Positions 1 to 10,516 of a DNA stretch of 64,000 bases are shown here, one piece after another. The first letter of the stretch is position 1. Each line of letters opens with the position of its first letter. The notes under the pieces were generated by a model. The model was not told where the DNA came from. It worked only from the letters and a program-made list of their open reading frames with translations, and searched no databases. The stretch is from Apostichopus japonicus (Eukaryota; Echinodermata; Holothuroidea; Aspidochirotida; Stichopodidae), in assembly GCF_037975245.1 (NCBI RefSeq), contig NC_092567.1, positions 6,446,714 through 6,510,713 on the forward strand, given 5' to 3'. Position numbers and translations under genes: made by a program.

Positions 1-240
1 CTGAGGTATTTTGCTGCTAAACTTAGACTCAACTTGGACCTGTACAATTATGGCAGATGCGTTGTTAGGGGAATAGGGAGTGGTCTGCCTTAACACATCC
101 AGTTACATTGCTACCACAAAGCTCATAGAAGCAGCAACACAATACCAATATTTGAACAACTAAATTATTTTAAACATGCACAAAATTTTTAATGAACACC
201 CTCCTCCTCGATCCCGATGTATGTTGTGTAAACAGATATC

Positions 241-690
241 AAATGTGATCACCAAATGTGATCAAAAGAAATCAAATATAATTGAATATAGTATTAAAGG
301 AGTTAATAAGATCTTGAACTCTGTCCTAAACTATCGAGTTGGTTTTAACCAGTTGTTTTCTGTACGGATTGTTTATAATATGTTAAACTATCTCAGACTG
401 CCCAGTTTTATTAGTCTCTGATAGAGTTGAGACGTCTTAAATCCGTCTATCTGTAGTGAATTTAGTTTGCTCACTAGTAACAACAGGGATCAAAATGGGA
501 TCAATAATTTCCATCAATACGATGAATTATTCTAAATAATTCATAGCACTAAATCATTTGTCATATTAAGAAAGTCATTTTTTTTTCTACCGCTGTTACT
601 GTAATAGAGGGCGCTTGACGAGACTTACAAATAACTCTATTTATACACTAAAGCAATGAATTTATCTCAGTGATATTAATTGCTACCTAC
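241..690 (+). repeat. Intronic segmental duplication, copy A
   Basis: About 450 bases that closely match 2608-3050 in the same orientation, offset about 2367 bases. Shared landmarks include AAATGTGATCACC, GTTGGTTTTAACCAGTTGTT, TTGAGACGTCTTAAATCCGT and TAGAGGGCG, with scattered substitutions and small indels. Copy B follows an exon-like segment directly; copy A does not within this window. Bases 1-240 and 690-1157 show no gene or feature that I can support. Confidence 0.85.
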
Positions 691-1157
691 TGTTCCTCCT
701 TATATGTATATAACACATGTCTTCCTACGTCTGGTGAATAAATGGAATGTTGTTTTATCACGGGTCGTGGCAATTATTCTTAACAGTAATTGACGGATAG
801 CAAGAATTATTGTGTTATATTTCATAATTATATTTAGAGATGAACTACTAGATAAAGGGAGCTAATTTATGCAAGATAATACTAATTTCTGATGGTCTAG
901 CGATCGAGCGTAATCCGATGATGAAAATCGTATTGAATTCACTGCTGCTTGTTTCAGTCTGGACTGTCTCTGAATTTCATAATAACCTCAAAATTTAGTA
1001 ATAAGAACTTGAAACTATCGAAATTGGTAGAAGAAATAACTGTAACTGGTCAATCAACTTAAAGAGTATATATTGAGTGGTTTTCCTATACATATTCGAT
1101 TAAGCTGATTCTACAATACTGCATTCATGGATAGGGCATCCAATACCATTTGTCCTC

Positions 1158-1295
1158 GACAATGGTATGTTTTCCCCATTGACAATGGTATGTTTTCCCC
1201 ATTAACAATGGTATGTTTTCCCCATTGACAATGGTATGTTTTACCCATTGACAATGGTATGTTTTACCCATTGACAATGGTATGTTTTCCTCATT
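1158..1295 (+). repeat. 23-bp minisatellite, six copies
   Basis: Exactly six head-to-tail 23-base units (GACAATGGTATGTTTTCCCC plus ATT) fill 138 bases, with single-base differences such as CCCC to ACCC. The minus-strand frame that reads through it gives a short peptide repeat and is not taken as coding. Confidence 0.95.
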
Positions 1296-1440
1296 GCGTT
1301 TTGGATTGCATCTGAGGAACTCACCTAATGATCTGTACATCCATTCACTTACATTGATGAGCCTCGACATGCGGGACGATTAAGGAGCTGTATATTAAAC
1401 TTAAACTAAAAGTTTGTTTTTTTCTACTTCTGTTACACAG

Positions 1441-1611
1441 ACCTCTGATGATGATGAGGATGATGGTGGTGGCGGTGATGATGATGGTGATGGTAGTGAT
1501 GGCGAGGATGATGATGGTGGTGGCGGTGATGATGGTGAGCAAGACGAACATACCCTTGACGTAACCACTAGTCATTACAACCAACCGACAGAAAGCAGAC
1601 CTACACCAGAT
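1441..1611 (+). CDS. Internal coding exon, acidic D/G/E-rich segment
   Basis: A 171-base exon (57 codons) that starts and ends in phase 0. The acceptor is a T-rich tract followed by TTACACAG and the donor is GAT|GTGAGT. The first ~35 residues are almost only D, G, E and S (low complexity, strongly acidic). The last ~20 include HTLDVTTSHYNQPTESRPTP, a normal-complexity sequence. The frame continues into phase 0 of the exon at 3183. The last 51 bases are duplicated at 2523-2573 together with the donor site, which suggests local exon duplication. The acidic run could act as a flexible or cation-binding segment, but no family is recognised. The exon call rests on the splice signals, frame continuity and the duplicated non-repetitive part. 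It could still be a chance open frame through a GAT-rich simple repeat. Confidence 0.5.
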
Positions 1612-1639
1612 GTGAGTCATTATATGTGTTTTATCAGAG

Positions 1640-2144
1640 AAACTATGAGAGTCCGCAAGGGGTGGGGGAATTGAGGGGGTATTTTCCCCTCCCCTTGGAA
1701 TATGACATTAGTCAAAATATGAGCAATAATTATTCAGCATTTTAGTCCTAATATGTTATAGTCTAATAAACTATGAGAGTCAGTAAGGGGTGGGGAATTG
1801 AGGGGGGTATCCCTCTCCTTGCAACTAGGCAGTAGTCAAAATATGAGCAATAATTAGGTAGCAATTTAGACTAAATATGTTTTAGTCCAAGAAACTATGA
1901 GAGTCCGTAAGGGGTGGGGAATTGAGGGGGTATTTTCCCTCTCCTTGCAACTAGGCAGTAGTCAAAATATCAGCAAATAATTAGGCACAAGTTTAGTCTT
2001 AATATGTTATAGTTCAAGAAACTATGAGAGTCAGTAAGGGGTGGGGGAATTGAGAGGGTATTTCCCCTCCCCTTGGAATATGGCAGTAGTTAAAATATGA
2101 GCAATAACTAGTCAGCATTTTAGTCTTAATATGTTATAGTCCAA
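1640..2144 (+). repeat. Intronic tandem repeat, about 126-bp unit, four copies
   Basis: Four units begin with AAACTATGAGAGTC at 1640, 1768, 1892 and 2019 (spacing 128, 124, 127). Each carries a G-rich block (GGGGTGGGGGAATTGAGGGGG) followed within about 8 bases by a C-rich block (CCCCTCCCC), so each unit can form a G/C hairpin or quadruplex-prone site. It lies in the intron just after the 1441-1611 exon. Nothing is recognised in the 375 bases that follow it. Confidence 0.9.
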
Positions 2145-2522
2145 AACAAAAAAACATGCAGCAACACTGTGGAGGCTCAGCTAACCTATTGATGAAATTG
2201 TTTTGGGCCTTTGGCATATTTCTGAGCAGTTTATCCATTTGTTACTTTTCGTTCCTTGCCTTATGCTAAAAGTTAGCAGACATAGTTTGAGTTGTACACA
2301 TTTGTTTTGAGAAAAAAAAGACATAAAGGTACATGAAATTTTAACACTTTTTTAAATGAACAATAAATATTGTTTGAAATAAATTTGAAAAGTCAAAGGG
2401 CTATAGTTGTGTTCTTGAGTACTTAAAATTCAGAGCTGCGTTTGCAGTATCTTCAAACCAGAATGCAAAATTATATTGAGGTTTCATGGAGACTTCATCG
2501 TAACAGACAACCGACTTCTAAT

Positions 2523-2573
2523 GTAACCACTAGCCATTACAACCAACCAGCCGAAAACAGGCCTACACCAGAT
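2523..2573 (+). pseudogene. Duplicated 3' end of the acidic exon (exon remnant)
   Basis: This 51-base segment copies 1561-1611 with a few substitutions and still reads in frame for 17 codons (VTTSHYNQPAENRPTPD), ending at the same GAT|GTGAGT donor. The acidic low-complexity part is missing. The nearest AG upstream (TAACAG, 2501-2506) has a poor pyrimidine tract and would give a 67-base exon that hits TAA at once in phase 0. It is therefore probably a non-functional remnant or, less likely, an alternative exon with another acceptor. The substitutions keep the frame and most residues, which suggests it was once under selection or is young. Confidence 0.55.
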
Positions 2574-2607
2574 GTGAGTAATGAGATATGTAGTATGAAC
2601 AGAGAAC

Positions 2608-3050
2608 AAATGTGATCACCAGAGATCAAAAGAGAGATCAAATATAATAAATAGAGTATTAAAGGAGTAAATAAGATCTTGAACTCTGCCTTAAAATACT
2701 GAGTTGGTTTTAACCAGTTGTTTTTATTACGTAATATCATATTATGTTAAACTGTCTGAGATTGCCCAGTTTTATTAGTCTCTGATATAGTTGAGACGTC
2801 TTAAATCCGTCTATCTGTAGTGAATTTAATTTGATCACTAGTAACAACAGAGATCAAGATGGGATCAATAATTTCCATCAATACATGAATTATTTCTAAA
2901 TAATTCATAGCACTAAATCATTTGTCATATTAAGAAAGTCATTCTTGTTACTACAGCTGTTACTGTTAATAGAGGGCGTCTGACGAGACTTACCAAGTCC
3001 TCTGTTTATACACAAAGCGATACATTTATCTTGATATGAATTGCTACCTG
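2608..3050 (+). repeat. Intronic segmental duplication, copy B
   Basis: Partner of 241-690 in direct orientation. It begins 34 bases after the duplicated exon remnant, so the duplicated block probably consisted of exon end, donor and downstream intron. Confidence 0.85.
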
Positions 3051-3182
3051 ATTCTCTGGCGGAATGTTGTTACTAGTAATAGCTAATTGTTCTCTTCTGT
3101 TATGGCAGCCGTAAATGACTTACCCTATAATTGATACTCATTACGTATTAAGATATGATTCTTGTCTTTCTGTTTTGTGCAG

Positions 3183-3234
3183 GATGCAGCACAGAAGCGG
3201 AGAAGGTCTAGAAAGAAATGCACAGTCTCGTGAG
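3183..3234 (+). CDS. Terminal coding exon with polybasic CAAX-like C-terminus
   Basis: The acceptor is strong (CTTGTCTTTCTGTTTTGTGCAG). In phase 0 the exon reads DAAQKRRRSRKKCTVS and then TGA (3231-3233); one G later comes a donor, GAG|GTTAGT. Joined to the 1441-1611 exon in phase 0, the C-terminus is a basic run (KRRRSRKK) followed by Cys-Thr-Val-Ser. A cysteine four residues from the end with small or aliphatic residues fits a CAAX prenylation box, and in known proteins an adjacent polybasic run assists membrane binding. That function is an inference from four residues and may be coincidence. An alternative donor, CTC|GTGAGG at 3230, would still reach a stop within about five codons of the 4497 exon. 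No family is recognised. Confidence 0.5.
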
Positions 3235-3786
3235 GTTAGTAAGGAATATCACAGCTGAATGTGAGACTCACTGTTATAATCAAATGTTTCTTTTAGGATG
3301 AGATTTTCTGTAACAAACACATACAAATAAGTAATTTAAAATGTGTATCCCTACTTCCTAACCGGTAACAAATGTATTCCTCAACTGAAACCAAAACGTA
3401 TCTAAATGAATTTTGTGAGGAGAGATCAAATTTGGCATCTCAAAGTTGGTTAGTAAAAAGGGGGGGGGGGGGGAAGCATGGGACGGGGGGTTATTTTCTC
3501 TTTAAGTAATTTAGACTGAGCTCTGAATATTCTGACAGGACTGAAACGTTAGAATGCATCATTGGTAAACTGACCAACATCTTTTATAAGCAGTGCTGAC
3601 ATACATATCACTCTATCACAACTATCTCTGCATCTCACAGATAAGGTCTGAATAGGAATATAGAAAGAAAAAGAGATATATCACTCCGGGATAAAACTTG
3701 TTTTAAACCTTAATTGGTTAGTTGGTTTTCAATAATATGACAGCAGATGATTCATTTCAGTATGTTTAGTTAATGATCCAAAATAA

Positions 3787-4395
3787 TATATGTAGCAGGG
3801 AAATCTGTCAATATGTGTAGCAGACGATTCCTGTTATTATGTGTGACAGTAATCTCTTTCAGTATGTGTAGCAGGTGATGCCTATCATTCTGTGTAGCAG
3901 GGATCGCTGTCAATCTGTGTAGAAGGTGATACCTGTTATTATGTGTGACAGTAATCTCATTCAGTATGTGTAGCAGGTGATGCCTGTCATTCTGTGTAGC
4001 AGGGATCTCTGTCAGTATGTGTAGCAGGCGATACCTGTTATTATGTGTGGCAGTGATCTCTGTCAGTCTGTGTAGCAGGTGATGCTTATTGTTATGTGTA
4101 GCAGGGATCTTCGTCAGTTGTGTAGCAGGTGGTGCCTGTTATTCGCTGTAGCAGGGATCTCGGTCAGTCTGTTTAGCAGATGATTCAGGTTATTCTGTGT
4201 AGCAGGAATCTTTGTTATTATGTGTAACAGCTGATGCCTGTTTTTCTGTGTAACAGGTGATGCCTGTTATTCGGTGTAGCAGGGATCTCGGTCAGTCTGT
4301 GTAGCAGGTGATACCTGTTATTCTGTGTAGCAAGGGTATATGTCAGTATATGTAGCAGTTGATGCCTGTTATTATGTGTAGCAGGCAGTACGGGC
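3787..4395 (+). repeat. 25-26-bp minisatellite (GTGTAGCAGG family)
   Basis: About 24 degenerate units alternate between a GTGTAGCAGGTGATGCCTGT type and a GTGTAGCAGGGATCTCTGTC type, giving a dimer of about 51 bases. It lies in the intron between the stop-codon exon (3183) and the probable 3'UTR exon (4497). Confidence 0.9.
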
Positions 4396-4548
4396 AGCAG
4401 GTGACATATGTTGTTTTATGTCATTCCTGCATTAACTGCAACAGTTCGTCGAGATGACATCACTTTTAAAACATTAACATTTTGTTATCTTTCTAGGTTA
4501 CATATTTGAACTAGAGTTATCGCCACGAGGACCAGCAGATGTCTAACT

Positions 4549-4692
4549 CTTCTACAGAGAGAGAGAGGTGGAGAGCGAGACAGCTTGGTGGAGAGAGAGA
4601 GGTGGAGAGCGAGACAGCAGGGTGGAGAGAAAGAAGGTGGAGAGAGAGAGAGCCTGGCGGGTGGAGAGAGAATCGGGGTGGAGAGAAAGAGA
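4549..4692 (+). repeat. GA-rich purine minisatellite
   Basis: Imperfect repeats of GAGAGAGAGGTGGAGAGCGA and GACAGC, almost pure purine on the + strand for about 140 bases. It lies inside the proposed 3'UTR exon. Confidence 0.9.
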
Positions 4693-4841
4693 GCAGATAG
4701 TCTGACATTCTTCTCAGTAACGTCTCTTGAGATGCCATAGCAGACTGTTTTATTTAGTTAATCGTCTTTTCCGTTCTGAATATTGATCATAGATTTTGCG
4801 AGTAGATATTAATTATCAACGTTTCTCGTCTTTTAGCTTCA

Positions 4842-4847
4842 AATAAA
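4842..4847 (+). terminator. Candidate polyadenylation signal AATAAA
   Basis: A canonical AATAAA about 350 bases after the proposed last acceptor. It is one motif in AT-rich DNA, so it is weak on its own. I see nothing else in 4866-5210. Confidence 0.3.
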
Positions 4848-5210
4848 ATTAAAATAATCTTGAGAGGACTTAGCCTTTCTAATTCTGCTGAACTCATTAT
4901 TTTCTATAGACACGTGACATACGGAACGGATTCACTGCTGTTTTATAACATAGAGAAATACGTAATCATGTTCTTTATCATACAGATTAAATTTCATTTT
5001 CGTAATTTCATAGTGAATTCAGGTAACGATCAGATTATGAATTTGCAATAATTAACTAAAGCTTAATAATATATCGAATGTATAATTCTTTGTTACTTTA
5101 AACGGATAAAGTACTGATATTTAATACAGTGAATGTATAATCCCTTGTTACATTGAACGGGTTAACTGATGATATTGTTTGCTGCATTTACTCAGAATAT
5201 ACTCCTCAGT

Positions 5211-5565
5211 AAGAGTTCAACTGATGTTACGTAATGGTAAAACCATTATAATGTTACGTTATGGTAATACCATACTGATGTTACGTAATGGTATACCATA
5301 CAATTACGTAAATGGTATACCATACTGATGATAGGTAATGATAATACCATACTGATGTTACGTAATGTTAATACCATACTGATGTTACGTAATGGTAACA
5401 CTATTCTGATGTTACGTAATGGTATACCATACTGATGTTATGCAATGGTAATATAATACTGATGTTACGTAATAGTAACACCATACTGATATTAGGTAAT
5501 GGTAATACCATACTGATGTTATGCAATGGTAATGCAATACTGATGTTACGTAATGGTAACACCAA
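5211..5565 (+). repeat. 27-bp minisatellite with TTACGTAA and GGTATACC dyads
   Basis: About 13 copies of ACTGATGTTACGTAATGGTA plus ATACCAT. Each unit contains the self-complementary core TTACGTAA, and several contain GGTATACC, so the array is rich in short dyads. Confidence 0.92.
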
Positions 5566-6706
5566 ACAGTTCTAAAATCAGAGGCAATGAGTGTTATTCT
5601 CGTCTCAGTTCTTTAATGTTTTTTACGATGAATGTATAGCCAATTGTTAAACCTCTCTGTACGCTACCACCAGATAATAGAAATGTCAAGTTGACCCGAG
5701 ATTCAGGAAATTACGAGTTGACCCAAAATACACCAATTTGTGGTCAAATTCAATGAACTTGACAATTTTATGTTTGTTTAATATGAATTAGTATTATTTA
5801 ATTATTCATCCTGATTTCTTTACTTACTCAACCATCTATTATATGTTCATATTTTGTTTTGTTTTGGAAGTTTGTTACACTATCTCAAGATGCTTTACTT
5901 TTCTTCGATGCGGTTCATTTTCGATTTTGTGAAAATATTTGATATAATATAGGTATGGGATGTAATCCTGTTCGAGATGGACGTAATGCTACCCCTGCAG
6001 GTATATAAGAAAAATTGGTGGAAGAACCGAAAATATATATAAAAGTGGATAAAATTTAATACGGTAGGCATAAGTACACACTGTTACCTTCAACGTTTGG
6101 AAGCAGAAAAAAAATTCAAGAAACAAAATAGAGACAATATGAGACGGCAGAGAGCTTGACCTCCGCCCAAGACCTGGGATTACCCTCCCCTGGAAAATCA
6201 ACTTAAATTAGAGACCCCCGGTGACTGTGCTGTACCCTGTGGACTGGTTTAGCTCACAAGCACTCTGTCCACCGGACTCCTAATCTAAAAGGCTCTTTAC
6301 CCCTCATCAGAACCAAGGCCTCCTCCTAGCTAATATAGTCAAGCTTGTCAAAGGGAACTTTGAATTTGAATATACCAATCGATTGGTCCCACCTAACTAA
6401 CTGAAAGTTAGGAAACCCATTTGTCAGAATTTTATTTAAAGTTTTCAGCGTCCAAGACGGATCAGAATAATCACTCTGAAATGTGTCAACTTTGGGGTGG
6501 TAGGGGAGGGGGGAGGGATTGATGTGTCTTCAGATTAATGTATATCCTTGAGAGAGAATAAACCAAATGTGAAGATGGTTGTATAATCTACCAATGTAAC
6601 TTCTCAGTGAAATGATTTAACCTCATATGCTTACTTCTGTCTTTCGACAATTACAATTAAACTTATACGTATTTTGTTATTAACTTCGAAACCATTTAAA
6701 ACTTGT

Positions 6707-6745
<39 letters not shown>

Positions 6746-7937
6746 TACTCTTTGCGTTTTTCATAAAGTGATCTTATTGGAAATACATATAATGTGTTAG
6801 AGTCACTATGATCTCTATCAAAGGTCAGCAATTGCATATTAATCTATGAGTGATCTGTTATATCGAAGTTTTGGTGTAGATCGAACTTCAAGACTTTTCC
6901 AGTAAAAATGACGTCATTTATTTAGGTTTTCGTTTCTTATTTAGCTTAAATATTTCCTGTAGCAGTTTTGTTACAAGTAATGACATGTTATGCATCATTT
7001 GCATTCACTTACAGCTACTAAATTTATATTAGTTTTTGTGGGGTGGTTTGTGGGTTTTTTTTTTTTTTTTTGCCTTTGTTCATTGTTCATGGTTAATTCT
7101 GTAATCTATGGAATTTAAAGCCAACTGTAAACATAATATGTTGTATGGTTTACGATAACGTGTATATTACGTAATATAATGATCATTGCATAACATTACT
7201 ATTTTTAAATCAGTTCACTTAAATATAATGATCGGCTTTCTATTGTACTTTCTTTTATCTTATTACTACGCGGGCTATAGGCGTTTATATTCATGTATAC
7301 TTTAGTTATGTATCTTCCCTTAAGTTACATTACAGCCGATAAAAGACAATACAGTGACATGTCTGTTACGTCACTCAATAATAATTCGAACAAGATAATG
7401 ACAATCTGAACATTTTGTGTACTGAAGCTTGAAATCAATGATCGTACTTCTATATATGGTAGGTCTTGTAGTTTACTCATGGCTGAGACCAATAGTTGTT
7501 CAACAATCCAATGGAAACATTTGATCATAGGTTTTATAATGGCAATTTATTTCAGAACATTTTGCACATTTTCATGAAAATATCGCAATTTTTTGGTTAC
7601 CACGTCATTGCAATTTCTTGTGTTGGCTTTAATTGCCCAAGCTTAAAAGAATCTTGCAAACAAACGAGCATGTCCTTTCATTATATCTCCTCATTTTGCA
7701 CATAATATCGTAACCATTTTTGGGGTAATCTTCCACTAGCAAAATTGCTAAAATTTAACTTTAAATCTCCTTTCATGAAAAGTTGGATTCTTTTTTATAT
7801 ATTATATGCGATATGACACATTGTTTATAAATGTTTCCATAAATTGCGATATTTTATTGTTTTTCCTTCATTCCCTTTTCTTTTGTTTTCTTTTTGCTTT
7901 CTTTTATCGATTTTACCATTCATGTGATTAAACAAAG
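5566..7937. other. Non-coding AT-rich stretch
   Basis: No supported gene. Contains a short (TA)n run at about 6710-6742 and a poly-T run near 7055-7072. A somewhat more GC-rich patch at 6200-6420 (GTGACTGTGCTGTACCCTGT onwards) has no open frame or RNA gene that I recognise. If the 1.4-38 kb exons form one gene, this is part of a large intron. Confidence 0.5.
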
Positions 7938-8135
7938 ATAATTAGAGATTTGTTTGTTTAATGAACATAGGTAATGAGAGATATGCTTGTTTAATTAACA
8001 AAGGTAATTAGAGATATGTTTGTTTAATAAACATTGGTAATGAGAGATATCATTGTTTAATGAACATAGGTAATGGGAGATCTGTTTGTTTAATTAACAA
8101 AGGTAATTAGAGATATGTTTGTATAATGATATAGG
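7938..8135 (+). repeat. 33-bp minisatellite, six copies
   Basis: Six 33-base units (GTAATTAGAGATATGTTTGT plus TTAATGAACATAG) begin at 7938, 7971, 8004, 8037, 8070 and 8103, an exact 33-base period with point variation only. Confidence 0.93.
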
Positions 8136-9477
8136 CAATATGAAAGAATACAGTTGGTCAACCATTCGATTAGCTGTATCACGTGATTGACTTGGCAAAG
8201 TCAATATTTGCTAATCGTTCCGTCATTCTACTAGAGAGTATTAACACGGGCCTGACACTATGTTTTGTTGTTTTCTTTTCAAAACACCTTACATTGTTAC
8301 AGCCATGCATTACAACATGTCCTCGTTTTGTCCATAAAAATAAACCCATGTCTAGTTTGTTTCAGTCTAATTTCCATTTTGTATCTTATAATTGTACCAA
8401 ATTATTACGTAACTTACGACTACAATAACAATCAGAGATAAATTTGATTTGATCATTTTTTATTAATTTGTGTGTGTGTTATGAATCAGATCGTGGTTTG
8501 AAATGTACAAACGACATGTAGACCTACTGTGTCAGTACAGCACGACATCAACATAAGTAATATAAATTTATTTGTCGAGTTTCAGACTTTCAGGAAGTTG
8601 TCGAGTTGTTGCTTTGTAATAACCTTGACAGCACGTCAAACATATATAACACTTTGTCGAGTTTATAAGTCACGATAACCTGTAAAATCTTGAAAAACGG
8701 AAAGTCAAATTGCCGTGTTTTTTTTTTTTTCTTTTTATCGTGACGATACTTCAAATACGTAATATTTATCATCATATCTTGACAAAAATGGATAAACTAT
8801 CGGGTTGGTGCATTACCCCATGGAGCTCGGTAACACATGACTTGGACATATGTTAAAATAATGACATTTGTGGACATGTCATGTAACAAAACAATTTCAA
8901 AAATATTGAATGATCAAGATTCCGTGCTGTATATTAAGTTGCATTTCAAAACCACGTTAATTTAAGACTTACACTAATATGACACATTGACAATAAATAT
9001 CAAACTGTTGGAATGTCGTGTAATATACTAAAACAGCAAGTCTAAAAAATAATAACAAAATCAAATCAAAGATTATGTGATCCGTTTCCTTTCTTCGTCT
9101 GCTTTCTATATTCTACTGCAGTGTTGGTTCTAGCGCAGGTACTAACTTGAAGATATAATCTAACTATTTTTAATGTCTACCCAAATCTTTTCCAAATCAT
9201 GGAGTTATCCTTTATGTTTCTGTTGTCGAATTATAAAGTCTATACACAATTGTCAATGCATTTATAGCCGAGTGTCTTCAATCTGGTTACATGAAGCAGG
9301 CTCCTGCAATTATTAAGTTTTATCCTCGGTATTTGTTTCATGAATGTTGATCCTTGATTGGAGGATGCTTAAAATGTGTATTGTGTGGCCTATAGACATA
9401 CTTTCATCAGTAGTCCGGACTATTTGGCGTTCCATGTAAATGCAAGCATACATAAATCTGTGATGTAACAATTGAGA
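8136..9477. other. Non-coding stretch, nothing recognised
   Basis: No supported exon, RNA gene or mobile element. There is a poly-T run at 8719-8731. Short open frames (for example 8183-8428) have no splice context or recognisable motif. Confidence 0.5.
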
Positions 9478-9921
9478 TGTTTGTGGTCGTCTTCAACGTC
9501 ATATTCCCTCAACCTGTAACCAGATGAATTTGTATATTTGTTATCTAAATTTGGAGGTTAATTACGACAAGTACGAAAGGAAAATATTTGAAGTGAAGGT
9601 GAATCTAGCGACATGTAGTTTTGTTAAGAAAAGGTACAGATTCTGGAAAAAAGTTCGTACTACTCCAGGGCCGTGCCAAACGATGCCAAACAACGTTTAA
9701 ACATAATAATTAGCTTAGTTTAGATCAGGGACAACTTTAAGAAACATTTAACCACTGGTAAATAGCATTTTCCAATACGGATCTTCCCTCTTCTGGTCAC
9801 CACTACACTTTGTTGTAAACATATCATGGATTTTAGCTGGCTTTATAAATTTAGATAACAAATATACAAATTCATCTGGTTACAGGTTGAGGGAATATGA
9901 CGTTGAAGACGACCACAAACA
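9478..9921. repeat. Perfect 75-bp inverted repeat with 294-bp loop
   Basis: Arms 9478-9552 and 9847-9921 are perfect reverse complements over 75 bases, compared here base by base; the next base on each outer side mismatches. The 294-base spacer contains no coding frame. Zero divergence in otherwise decayed sequence suggests recent formation or strong gene conversion. No target duplication or TIR signature is visible, so it is not called as a transposon. A transcript of this intron-like region would form a long hairpin. Confidence 0.97.
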
Positions 9922-10239
9922 ATGATCAATTTTTATTTTAATGCAGTAAATGCTCTTTCAGAAGTGGTCTTGTGTATATAATAACATGTTTACCAATTTC
10001 ACCTGACCTCATGTTACCTTCGACAGAAATATCGCGAAACTGGTGGATATTCCGTTGTCACCAAATATGATTCTGGCCAAAGCTATGTAAGTTCAAACAT
10101 AGCTTGATGTCATTCAAATCCAGAACATTTTGTGTATGATCTGGTATAGTTTTTTTTTTTTTTTTTTGGACTGAGTGAATGGCTTATTTCATCCTTCATG
10201 GTGTGAATTTATGGTCAGCAGTTTAAGAGATATATATTT

Positions 10240-10516
10240 CTCGTTAACAGCACAGTTTATGGTATACCGCAAGCTGACATATTGTGGCAATTCATCCTAA
10301 GCAAGTGATATTATCATATTGATACAAAGTTTAATGATAGGGTAATGGTTGTTCCTTGTTTCACGTGTTTAATTAGTCAAAGTTTTGATACTAATCATTA
10401 AATTCATAAACAAATAAAACAGAACACACATCAAAGAGCGGGGGCGGCTAGAAATTTGGACACACTAGCATATATGACGTCATGATCAATTGCTGGGGCG
10501 TAAGATATGCATCACC
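10240..10516 (+). repeat. Dispersed repeat, copy 1 (partner at 44.4 kb)
   Basis: Matches 44360-44666 in the same orientation with moderate divergence. Shared stretches include GTGGCAATTCATCCTAAGCA, GTGTTTAATTAGTCAAAGT, AAATAAAACAGAACACACAT, CACTAGCATATATGACG and TAAGATATGCATCACC. It has no obvious TIRs, poly-A tail or coding capacity. It is probably a non-autonomous mobile or low-copy repeat family. Confidence 0.85.

Larger units (their letters stand above)
4497..4865 (+). other. Probable 3'UTR terminal exon
   Basis: The acceptor is TTTTGTTATCTTTCTAG at 4480-4496. All joins from the exon ending at 3229 or 3234 meet a stop upstream of or just inside this segment, so it would be untranslated. 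It contains a GA-rich purine tract and ends near an AATAAA signal at 4842-4847. The minus-strand frame through the GA tract (Ser/Pro/Leu-rich) is a repeat artefact. Confidence 0.35.

Noticed and set aside
6200-6420. GC-richer patch with a TTTAGCTCACAAGCAC phrase resembling a tRNA D-arm
   Set aside because: No B-box (GGTTCGANNCC) follows at the right distance and no cloverleaf can be drawn.
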